Assembly: GCF_025486315.1 (NCBI RefSeq)
Contig: NZ_JAOOPY010000004.1
Location: 1-64,000, forward strand
Source: Variovorax sp. N23
GTDB taxonomy: Bacteria > Pseudomonadota > Gammaproteobacteria > Burkholderiales > Burkholderiaceae_C
DNA length: 64,000 nt
Reading direction: 5' to 3'
Part shown: one piece after another, positions 52,023-59,184 of the stretch
Position numbering within the stretch: the stretch's first letter is position 1
How the letters are laid out: every line of letters begins with the position of its first letter
Position numbers and translations under genes: made by a program
Notes under the pieces: generated by a model
Told to the model about the DNA's origin: nothing
What the model saw: the letters and a program-made list of their open reading frames with translations, nothing else
The model's database searches: none

Positions 52023-52661
52023 ATGAAGCTCTATTCCTTCTTCCGCAGTGGCACCTCGCACCGTTTGCGTATTGCGCTGAACCTGAAAGGCCTGTCCCAC
52101 GAGCAGGTTGCGGTCGACCTGCGGCGCGAGGACCACCTCGCCGAGGCGTTCAAGGCGGTCAACCCACAGCAGTTCGTGCCGGTGCTCGAATCGGATGGCC
52201 GACTCATGACACAGTCGCCGGCGATCATTGAGTGGCTCGAAGAGCGCTATCCACATCCGCCGCTGCTGCCCAGTGGTGCCGACGAGCGCGCACAGGTGCG
52301 CGCGCTCGCAGCCATCGTTGGCTGCGACATTCATCCCGTCAACAACCGGCGCATTCTCGAAGCGCTGCGCCACCGTTTCGGCGCGGACGAAGCGGTGGTG
52401 AATGACTGGTGCAGCACGTGGATCAGCGCGGGCTTCAACGCCATCGAGGCCTTCCTTGCGGCCGACACGCGGCGCGGGGACTTCTGCTTCAACGGCAGTC
52501 CCACGCTGGCCGATGTCTACCTGGTGCCGCAAGTCGAGAGTGCGCGCCGTTTCAATGTGGACATAACGCGTTGGCCGCACATTCAGGCGGTGGATGTCGC
52601 GTGTGGGCGGTTGGAGGCGTTTCGAAAGGCGGCACCTAGCTCGCAGCCTGATGCGAGTTAA
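52023..52661 (+). CDS. nagL: Maleylpyruvate isomerase, zeta-class GST
   Basis: Glutathione-dependent cis-trans isomerisation of maleylpyruvate to fumarylpyruvate. The 212-residue protein has the zeta-class N-terminus MKLYSFFRSGTSHRLRIALN with SSC/SGT-like active-site loop (here SGTSHR), then QFVPVLES and TQSPAIIEWLEERYP; the helical domain has PTLADVYLVPQV. MaiA/NagL-type enzymes share these. It starts 5 bases after the binding-protein stop. With the dioxygenase and hydrolase it completes the gentisate pathway. Confidence 0.9.
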   Translation: MKLYSFFRSGTSHRLRIALNLKGLSHEQVAVDLRREDHLAEAFKAVNPQQFVPVLESDGRLMTQSPAIIEWLEERYPHPPLLPSGADERAQVRALAAIVGCDIHPVNNRRILEALRHRFGADEAVVNDWCSTWISAGFNAIEAFLAADTRRGDFCFNGSPTLADVYLVPQVESARRFNVDITRWPHIQAVDVACGRLEAFRKAAPSSQPDAS

Positions 52662-52663
52662 GT

Positions 52664-53650
52664 TCAGTCTCCCTGCGTGTAGAACGCATCGGCATAAATG
52701 TGCGCCGCGTCGACGCCTTTGCGAAGCGCCATCAGCGTTGTGGTCTCGACCATCGGCGGTGAGCCGCGCAGGTAAGCGTGCCAGCCACGCAGGCTGGCAT
52801 GGTCGTTCGCAATGGCCTGGGTGACCAACCCGGGACGCTGTGTGGCGGTGTCGGCGCCCGAGGCCACGACCACGTGTACGTGCAACGCGGGGTGCATACA
52901 CCTCAGCTGCTCCAGCCAGGGCAGGCCATAGAGGTCGCGCGGCGAGCGCAGGCCGAAATACAGATGAATGGGGTTGCGCATGCCGGCCAACACCGCGCCT
53001 CGAACTACGGAGAGGACTGGCGCAAGCCCCGTGGCACCGGCCACGCAGAGGACCGGCCCGGTGTGATGCTGGCGCAGATAGGCAGCGCCAAGCGGCCCGC
53101 TAACCTTGACGGCGTCACCAATCTTGAGCTTTTCAGCGATGTAGGCACTGACCCTTCCTTTGGGCATCAGCTGCACATGAAACTCAAGCAGCTCGTCACC
53201 CGGCAGGCCAGCCATGGAGTAGGGCCGGGCGTGTGCCGGCGTGAAAGTTATCTTCGCATACTGGCCGGGGGAAAACGCAATCGGCTTGGAGGGCTTGAGC
53301 AAGAGGCGGCGGACGTCCGCCGCCAGCGGCTCGATGCCAATCACTGTGGCTTTGAGCACGCGTGCCTGGTGCACTACGGCGTCTTCGGGCGTGGGCACCT
53401 CGATCGTGCACGGCTCGGTTATGTAGGTTTGGCAGGCCAGGACAACACCATCCATCCCATCCAACGGATGCTGCTGCTCGCGTCCGCCGTCCAACACTTC
53501 GCCGTCGCGTACGCGGCAGCGACAGATGCCGCAGCGGCCGGACAGACAAGAATAGGACATCGGCACTTGGGCCGCGCGCAGGGCTTCGAGCAGATTCGCG
53601 CCGGGGGCCACGCGGATCGTGCGGTTGAGCGGCTGAACGAGGATGTCCAT
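52664..53650 (-). CDS. nagAa: Ferredoxin-NAD(P)+ reductase, NdoR/NagAa type
   Basis: Electron-transfer flavoprotein of 328 residues, the same length as naphthalene dioxygenase reductase. A plant-type [2Fe-2S] domain comes first, with ligands C35, C40, C43 and C73 (YSCLSGRCGICRC). The FAD domain shows ARPYSMAGLPGDE (FAD motif) and the NAD domain GATGLAPVLSVVRGA. YLRQHHTGPVLCV and HIYADAFY near the end are nearly diagnostic of NagAa/NdoR. It is transcribed opposite to the salicylate operon and divergently from the NahR-like gene. The operon already has a BphA4-type reductase, so this is a second electron source for the same oxygenase. Confidence 0.9.
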   Translation of the reverse strand: MDILVQPLNRTIRVAPGANLLEALRAAQVPMSYSCLSGRCGICRCRVRDGEVLDGGREQQHPLDGMDGVVLACQTYITEPCTIEVPTPEDAVVHQARVLKATVIGIEPLAADVRRLLLKPSKPIAFSPGQYAKITFTPAHARPYSMAGLPGDELLEFHVQLMPKGRVSAYIAEKLKIGDAVKVSGPLGAAYLRQHHTGPVLCVAGATGLAPVLSVVRGAVLAGMRNPIHLYFGLRSPRDLYGLPWLEQLRCMHPALHVHVVVASGADTATQRPGLVTQAIANDHASLRGWHAYLRGSPPMVETTTLMALRKGVDAAHIYADAFYTQGD

Positions 53651-53716
53651 AAACAGTGGCTTGGGGTGGCTCAGCAGATTGTGCCCACTGCTCATGGGTT
53701 GCAATACCATCCAGCA

Positions 53717-54631
53717 ATGGAATTGTCCGACATCGACCTGAACCTGTTGGTGCTGTTCCACCACCTGATGGTGGAACGGCGCGTGTCTAAAGTGGCCGAG
53801 ACCATGGGGCTAACGCAGCCGGCCGTCAGCAATTCGTTGGCCAAGCTGCGTCGCATCTTCGGCGACGAGCTGTTCCTGCGAACCGCTGGCGGCATGGTGC
53901 CCACGCCCTTCGCCGAGCAACTGGACGAGCCCGTGGGCTATGCGCTGAGCATGATTCACAGCGGCCTGAACCAGCGTGCCGAGTTTGCACCGGCCGCGCT
54001 CAAGCGCACCATCACCCTCGGCATGACCGACATCGGCGAGATCGTCTTCCTCCCGGCATTGTTGGAACGCCTGGGCCGCGAGGCGCCCGGGGTGACATTG
54101 AACACCGTGCGCAACCACGCGACCAACCTGCGCGACGACATGGAGGCCGGCCGGGTCGACTTGGCCCTCGGTCTGCTACCGCAGTTGAAGGCGGGCTTCT
54201 TCCAGCGGAGGCTGTTCCGTCAGCGCTATGTTTGCATGTTCCGTCAGGGCCACGCACTGGACCGGCCGCGGTTGAGCTTGGCCGACTACAAGGCCGCAGA
54301 GCACCTGGTGATCGTGGCCGCAGGCACCGGCCACGGCAAGGTGGATGAACTGATTCAGAAGGCTGGCATCGAGCGCGTCGTGCGGCTGAGGGTGCCGCAT
54401 TTCGTGAGCGTTGGGCACATCCTGCAAAGTACGGCACTTGTGGCTACCGTGCCCGAGCGCCTGGCGCTCAAGCTGGTCGACCCTTTTGACCTTACGCTGC
54501 GCACGCACCCGGTCAATCTGCCCGAAGCGCCGATTAATCTGTTCTGGCATGCCAAGGTACACCGCGAGCCGATGAATCAGTGGTTGCGAAGCGTGGTGTT
54601 CGAGCTGTTCGGGGCGGATCAGGCGAGTTAA
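53717..54631 (+). CDS. nagR: NahR/NagR-type LysR regulator
   Basis: Salicylate-responsive transcription activator candidate, 304 residues (NahR is 300). The N-terminus MELSDIDLNLLVLFHHLMVE, the recognition helix LTQPAVSNSLAKLRRIFGDE, and later ITLGMTDIGEIVFLPALLER, GFFQRRLFRQRYVCMFRQGH, VPHFVSVGHILQSTALVATV and NLFWHAKVH all match NahR closely. It is divergent from nagAa across 66 bases. A NahR-type box lies upstream of the oxygenase operon at 45376. It should activate that operon and perhaps nagAa when salicylate is bound. Confidence 0.92.
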   Translation: MELSDIDLNLLVLFHHLMVERRVSKVAETMGLTQPAVSNSLAKLRRIFGDELFLRTAGGMVPTPFAEQLDEPVGYALSMIHSGLNQRAEFAPAALKRTITLGMTDIGEIVFLPALLERLGREAPGVTLNTVRNHATNLRDDMEAGRVDLALGLLPQLKAGFFQRRLFRQRYVCMFRQGHALDRPRLSLADYKAAEHLVIVAAGTGHGKVDELIQKAGIERVVRLRVPHFVSVGHILQSTALVATVPERLALKLVDPFDLTLRTHPVNLPEAPINLFWHAKVHREPMNQWLRSVVFELFGADQAS

Positions 54632-54657
54632 GTTGCGCCCGCCAGTCGAGTACCTGC

Positions 54658-54874
54658 GCGTCGGTGCGACGACCATTCGCCGCGTTGGGCCGAGCAACGG
54701 CCTGAAGCCTCATCTGAGCCGCACCTTCAAGCTCTCGCGCGATCTGCGCTTCGAGGACAAGTCGCTGGACGTCGTGGGCCTGTACATGAACCGCCCGAGC
54801 ACGCCCTCGTACTCAGTTGCGACAAGAAGAGCCAGATTCAGGCCCTCCACCGCACGCACCAGGGCTGGCGATGA
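54658..54874 (+). pseudogene. IS630-family transposase, internal fragment with frameshift
   Basis: Reads [20 protein letters not shown] and LDVVGLYMN, then one base is lost near 54793. The next frame continues [20 protein letters not shown] and RTHQGW before a stop. Both pieces match the DDE region of IS630 transposases (CDEKSQIQALDRTQPG). Ends of the element are missing. It sits directly after nagR and marks a past insertion between the two catabolic modules. Confidence 0.75.
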
Positions 54875-54892
54875 AGTGCGGTCGTGCCGGCA

Positions 54893-55354
54893 CCGTCGCC
54901 CAAGATTGAAAGCGCCATGCGTGCGTTCCTGGCCGTCGCCGAGCGGCATGCGCTTCTAGACGATCCGAGGTTCGACGGCGTGTCAGGTCGTGTGCTCCAT
55001 GTGGCCGAGTGGTTCGAGGTCCGAGGTGCCGCTCACGCACAAGAGCAGCGACGAGTGGCTGAGACTTCTGCAGGACGCCGACATCGCGGCGCAACCCTGC
55101 CATACCCTCGAATCACTGCAGGGCGATCCCCATTTGCAGGCTGTTGAACTGTTGCAGGAGGAGCGGCATCCAACAAAGGGGGAGGACGAAGGTCCTTCGC
55201 GCCTCGATGAGAGTCGATGACGCGTACCTGCCGCTTCGAGGCCCCACCTAACCATCATGAATGGGAAACAGCGGCCGTTCTCTCGAAGCTTGGCCTCCCC
55301 GATGAAAGCATCGAGCGGATGACGGGTGTTGTGACCGCCCCGCAGACGAAGTAG
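54893..55354 (+). pseudogene. CaiB/BaiF CoA-transferase, C-terminal fragment with frameshifts
   Basis: Pieces of a family III CoA-transferase in several frames: AFLAVAERHALLDDPRFDGV and RVLHVAEWFEV, then SSDEWLRLLQDADIAAQPCH, SLQGDPHLQAVELLQEERHP, and lastly VLSKLGLPDESIERMTG with stop at 55352. The order is right for the C-terminal third, but at least two frame changes separate them and the catalytic N-terminal Asp region is lost. Its neighbour IclR module may once have included this gene. Confidence 0.65.
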
Positions 55355-55505
55355 GGACAGCGGACGATTTGAAGCCGAGTTTCAAATGCCCTGACCGGAC
55401 GGCGTGTGCCCAGAGATGGGCGCCCTTGAGGTCCAGTATGTTCAGGCCGGCGTAGCGCCAAGGGGCCCATGAGGATGCATAGACATGCACCGGCCGGCGT
55501 GCGCC

Positions 55506-56396
55506 CTATGAGCGCGGGCGGCGTGACCGTGGTGCTGATGACTCGGTTGCCGGACGAACGACAGGATTCGTTGGTTGCGGCGTTTTCTGTGCAATGCTGG
55601 TCCCGCCGACGCGGGCGGAAAGCGTTCGCGCAGCAACTCCCAATGCTTCTTGCACCTGTGGGATGGACTTGCGTTGATTTTGATCGATACGCTCCGCATA
55701 CGGGACCGTCAAGGCTGCGATTGCGTGACCCTGGGTGTCGAGGATCGGGAAACTCACGGCATAGAGGCCTCGTACCTGGACGCTTGGGATGGACTCGAAG
55801 CCGCTGACTCGCACCGAATCCAGAACGCTCTCGATTTGCGGATCTGCTTGACCGGGACGCCGTTGCACAGATTCCTCGATCCGCAGTCGGCGCGTTTCCT
55901 GATCCTGAAAGGCGAGCAGCACGCGGCCCGAAGCGGAGATCAGCACGTCCAGCTCTGCGCCCACCCTGACTGCAAACCCCATTCCACTCGGCGTATCGGC
56001 CTTGCAGATCACGATCTGCTTGCCCTGCCCATAGACGGTGAGATGGCACGACTGATCGAGCTCGCTGGCCAGCCGTTGCATGATGGGAACGGCTTCCACC
56101 AACAGGCGATGGGTCGGTGGATTGATGTGGGATAGTTCGAACAGCTTGGTCGTGATGGCGTAGCTGTTCTCGTCGACGGGTGCGACATAGTTGCGGCTAA
56201 TAAGGCAAGCGAGCATCCGGTAGATCTCGCCGACGCTGCGGCCCATCACCTGTGCAATCTCTTTCTGCGACATCGGAACCTCACTCGTACAGAGGATCTC
56301 CAGGATGTCCAGGCCTTTTTCCAACGCCGGCGCCGCATAGCTGCGGCCTTCCGGTTCAAGGTCGCTCAGATCGTCTTTCATTGCCAACTTTCGCAT
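55506..56396 (-). CDS. IclR-family transcriptional regulator
   Basis: Regulator of about 296 residues. The winged helix-turn-helix lies at about 22-85 (ALEKGLDILEILCTSEVPMS; QKEIAQVMGRSVGEIYRMLA). The GAF-like effector domain follows (about 100-265; IMQRLASELDQSCHLTVYGQ; GFAVRVGAELDVLISASGRV; VSFPILDTQGHAIAALTV). A Pro/Arg-rich tail of about 30 residues is unusual for the family. Start is uncertain: 56438, 56396 and 56381 are all in frame and none has a strong ribosome-binding site. It is divergent from the VOC/TRAP operon and probably controls it, binding a palindrome at 56717. Confidence 0.88.
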   Translation of the reverse strand: MRKLAMKDDLSDLEPEGRSYAAPALEKGLDILEILCTSEVPMSQKEIAQVMGRSVGEIYRMLACLISRNYVAPVDENSYAITTKLFELSHINPPTHRLLVEAVPIMQRLASELDQSCHLTVYGQGKQIVICKADTPSGMGFAVRVGAELDVLISASGRVLLAFQDQETRRLRIEESVQRRPGQADPQIESVLDSVRVSGFESIPSVQVRGLYAVSFPILDTQGHAIAALTVPYAERIDQNQRKSIPQVQEALGVAARTLSARVGGTSIAQKTPQPTNPVVRPATESSAPRSRRPRS

Positions 56397-56876
56397 CTCG
56401 GTGGAAGAGGGGCCGCCACGCTGTGCGCCCCGGATCATCGTACCAATGAAATCAACAATGCATCCCTAAAGAACTCCGGGTTGATTCGCGCCTGCGCGGG
56501 CGCGGGCTGCCCCGATGAGGCCTCAAGGTGACCCGCTTCGTCCGCAATGTAGGCAAAGAAGGCAATAGACGCAGGAGGACTCGGAGAAGGACGCGACGCG
56601 TGAATCTTGCGATCGAGGCGCGCCGCCATTCCGCGATCGATTTCCTTATGCAATCTGGCATGCATCCATGAAGCCTACGGGCCGGAAACGATTGTGAGTT
56701 ACCTCCTTAAATGGGGATAGGTGTTTTCACCTATGCATCATTGACTTCATAGATGAATCGAAATATCGTGACGCTGAGCTTCGATACCGGTCCCCATACG
56801 GCTGTCTCGAGGCCCGAGCCGCGCTGCATGACCGTGTCGGTCCCGCGCCCCACACCCGACTACTCAAGGATGCGAC
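56397..56876. other. Divergent regulatory region, no supported gene
   Basis: A 480-base intergenic stretch between iclR and the VOC gene. A 76-codon minus frame at 56435-56665 has no family resemblance and is not called. The last 180 bases are AT-richer and hold two inverted repeats: the one at 56717-56734, and TTCAT-AG-ATGAA at 56746-56757. Promoters for both directions should lie here. Confidence 0.5.
56717..56734. promoter_or_regulatory. 18-base perfect inverted repeat, putative IclR operator
   Basis: ATAGGTG-TTTT-CACCTAT, with 7-base perfect arms and a 4-base centre. It lies 143 bases upstream of the VOC start and 320 bases from the IclR start. Size and symmetry fit a dimeric regulator; assignment to the adjacent IclR protein is inferred. 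Confidence 0.5.
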
Positions 56877-57296
56877 ATGAATTTCAAGTTCCACCACATG
56901 AACCTCTGCACGGACAGCCTGCCCCGCCTCACCAAGTTCTATCAAACGCTGTTCGACCTGGGAACGATCAAGGACGAGGAGCACACACGGGTCGATGCCA
57001 GCAGCGACCGCACCGGCTACAACGGCAAGGTTGACTTTCTGAGCGATGGCGCCATCGAGTTTCACTGGGCCGAACGCGATATCGACACGGGCTTCAAGAT
57101 GAAGCAGATCGTCAACCCGATGGCGCGTGGGCACTTCTGCTTTCGCACAGACGACATCAAGGGCTTCATGCGCAAGTGCGACGAGCTCGGCATCCGCTAC
57201 TCCGACTACGGCAAGTGGGCCATTGCGGGGTGGTACCAGGTGTTCCTGCAGGACCCGGACGGCAATGTCATCGAAGTCCATCAGCCCGGCATGTGA
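56877..57296 (+). CDS. VOC-superfamily protein (glyoxalase/dioxygenase fold)
   Basis: A 139-residue protein of the vicinal-oxygen-chelate fold. Two beta-alpha-beta-beta-beta modules are visible: KFHHMNLCTDSLPRLTKFYQ with a metal-ligand His, and GHFCFRTDDIKGFMRKCDEL with a second His, ending YQVFLQDPDGNVIEVHQPG with the Glu ligand. His, His and Glu are the usual metal set. Chemistry (lyase, isomerase or dioxygenase) cannot be told. It is first in the operon with an SDR and TRAP genes. Confidence 0.85.
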   Translation: MNFKFHHMNLCTDSLPRLTKFYQTLFDLGTIKDEEHTRVDASSDRTGYNGKVDFLSDGAIEFHWAERDIDTGFKMKQIVNPMARGHFCFRTDDIKGFMRKCDELGIRYSDYGKWAIAGWYQVFLQDPDGNVIEVHQPGM

Positions 57297-57301
57297 CAGC
57301 C

Positions 57302-58075
57302 ATGCTCGTCAAAGACAAAGTCTGCGTCATCGTCGGAGCGGCTTCGTTGCGAGGGATCGGGTATGCAACGGCAGCGCTGTTCGCCGAGCATGGCGCGAGG
57401 CTCGCGGTGGTCGATGTCACCATGACCGAAGCCTTGGGCATTGAGATCAAGTCGGCCATCGAAAAGGCCGTCGGCCGGGACGTGGAACTGATCGGAGTGA
57501 AGTGCAACATCGCCGACTTCGATGATTGCGCAAAGATGGTCAGCGAGGTGCTGTCGCGCTATGGCGCCATCGATTGCCTGGTCAACAGCGCCGCGGTCGT
57601 GAAATCACAGCCTTTGCTGGAGATCCAGGACGAGGACTTCGATCTGGTAGCCGCTGTGAATCTGAAGGGAACCTTTAACCTTTGCAAGAGCGTTCTGCCT
57701 GTCCTTTGCGAGCGTAAGAGTGGCACGATCATCAACCTGGCCTCGGTGGCGGCGCAACGCGGCGGAGGTCTTGTCGGTGGCGCGCACTATGCCGCGTCCA
57801 AGGGTGGCGTGATCAGTCTGACGCGCTCCGTGGCACGCGAGTTCGGTCCCCAGGGTGTGCGCGCCAACGTGGTCTGCCCCTCGATGACAGAGACCGGAAT
57901 GTTGGACGGCAACGTCACCGAAGACCAGTTCAAGGAGATCGTGGCCGCCATTCCGCTGAAACGAGCAGGAAAGGCGCGAGACATCGCCGGGGCCTGTCTG
58001 TTTCTCGCCTCGGACCTGTCGGCTTACGTGACGGGAGCCACCTTGGACGTGAACGGCGGCAGCCATATCCACTAG
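57302..58075 (+). CDS. Short-chain dehydrogenase/reductase
   Basis: NAD(P)-dependent oxidoreductase of 257 residues. Cofactor motif VGAASLRGIGYATAALF at the N-terminus, D at about residue 38 (AVVDVT) suggests NAD, VNSAAVV instead of the usual NNAG, catalytic Ser in INLASVA, and YAASKGG. The C-terminal VTGATLDVNGGSHIH is typical. It starts 5 bases after the VOC stop. A catabolic alcohol dehydrogenase is likely; the substrate is unknown. Confidence 0.9.
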   Translation: MLVKDKVCVIVGAASLRGIGYATAALFAEHGARLAVVDVTMTEALGIEIKSAIEKAVGRDVELIGVKCNIADFDDCAKMVSEVLSRYGAIDCLVNSAAVVKSQPLLEIQDEDFDLVAAVNLKGTFNLCKSVLPVLCERKSGTIINLASVAAQRGGGLVGGAHYAASKGGVISLTRSVAREFGPQGVRANVVCPSMTETGMLDGNVTEDQFKEIVAAIPLKRAGKARDIAGACLFLASDLSAYVTGATLDVNGGSHIH

Positions 58076-58164
58076 CGGCTGCGTGAGCCGAGACTGATTT
58101 TCAAACCGCGCGCACGTCGCGCTTTAAAAACCAAGAGGCCGCGGGGCCCATCGGAGACATCCAC

Positions 58165-59172
58165 ATGCAACGTCGTTTCGCTCTCAAGACGCTGGCAGCT
58201 GCTGCCACGGCCGCTTCCCTGCCGAGCTTCGCGTTCGCGCAGGGTAACAAGATATCCATGAAGCTGGGCATCTCGCTCGCGCAGTCGCATCCCACGGTGG
58301 TGGGCCTTCAAGCAGCTTGCGCCGAGATTCTCAAGGAGTCCAACGGACAGCTGGCCATCGACGTGTTCCCGAACAGCCAGCTTGGCAGTGACACGGACAT
58401 GATCTCGCAAGTCCGCTCGGGTGCCATCGAGATGATGTCCACCGCGAGTGGGGTGTTCGCCACGCTCATCCCGAGCGCGGCTGTCTCGGTGACGCCCTTC
58501 GTGTTTGCCGATCTGCAGACCGCGTTCCGCGCAATGGACGGTGATCTCGGCGACCACATTCGTACGGGGTTCACCAAGGTCAACTTGGTGCCGGTGGGAA
58601 AGGCGTGGGATCACGGCTTTCGCCATGTCACGATGAGCACCAAGCCTGTCAATTCCCCGCAAGATCTGCAAGGTGTCAAGCTTCGGGTCCCGGCAACGCC
58701 TGTGCTCCAGCAGACATTCAAGGCGCTCGGAGCGTCTCCGACCACCATCGGCATCGGCGAGGCCTACACGGCATTGCAAACCAAGGTGGTCGACGGGCAG
58801 GAGAACGGACTGGCCATCATCGAGGCGCAGCGCTTCTACGAGGTCCAGAAGTACTGCTCCCTCACGGGCCACGCCTGGGAGTGCTTCTGGATCGCGGCGA
58901 ATCCGCGAGCATGGAATGCGGTGCCCGAAAACCTGCGTCAGATCGCAACGCGCGCCTTCGAGTCCCATGCCGTGAAAACGCGCGCAGCGATGGCCACGCT
59001 CAACAGTTCATTGCAGGAAAGCCTCACCAAGCGCGGCTTGACCTTCAATGCGGTGAGCCAGCAGCCGTTCCGCGAAGCCCTTCAAAAGGCCGGGGCGTAC
59101 AAGGAATGGAAGAGCAAGTTCGGTGAGGAAACCTGGGTGCTGCTGGAGAAGTACTCCGGCAAGCTCGCCTGA
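58165..59172 (+). CDS. dctP: TRAP transporter substrate-binding protein, DctP type
   Basis: Periplasmic binding protein of 335 residues. The N-terminus MQRRFALKTLAAAATAASLP resembles a Tat-like/Sec signal ending FAFAQ. Family motifs: MKLGISLAQSHPTVVGLQAA, NSQLGSDTDMISQVRSGAIE, KLRVPATPVLQQTFKALGAS (carboxylate-binding Arg in LRVP) and VVDGQENGLAIIEAQRFYEV. The Arg indicates an organic acid ligand. It precedes the fused TRAP membrane component by 12 bases. Confidence 0.92.
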   Translation: MQRRFALKTLAAAATAASLPSFAFAQGNKISMKLGISLAQSHPTVVGLQAACAEILKESNGQLAIDVFPNSQLGSDTDMISQVRSGAIEMMSTASGVFATLIPSAAVSVTPFVFADLQTAFRAMDGDLGDHIRTGFTKVNLVPVGKAWDHGFRHVTMSTKPVNSPQDLQGVKLRVPATPVLQQTFKALGASPTTIGIGEAYTALQTKVVDGQENGLAIIEAQRFYEVQKYCSLTGHAWECFWIAANPRAWNAVPENLRQIATRAFESHAVKTRAAMATLNSSLQESLTKRGLTFNAVSQQPFREALQKAGAYKEWKSKFGEETWVLLEKYSGKLA

Positions 59173-59184
59173 AGAGGACACGAC

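Noticed and set aside
53651..53716. Second NahR-type box between nagAa and nagR
   Set aside because: CACTGCTCATGGG resembles part of the consensus but needs an inserted base; too weak to call.
56435..56665. 76-codon minus-strand frame upstream of iclR
   Set aside because: No family resemblance, no clear ribosome-binding site, and it overlaps the iclR start region.
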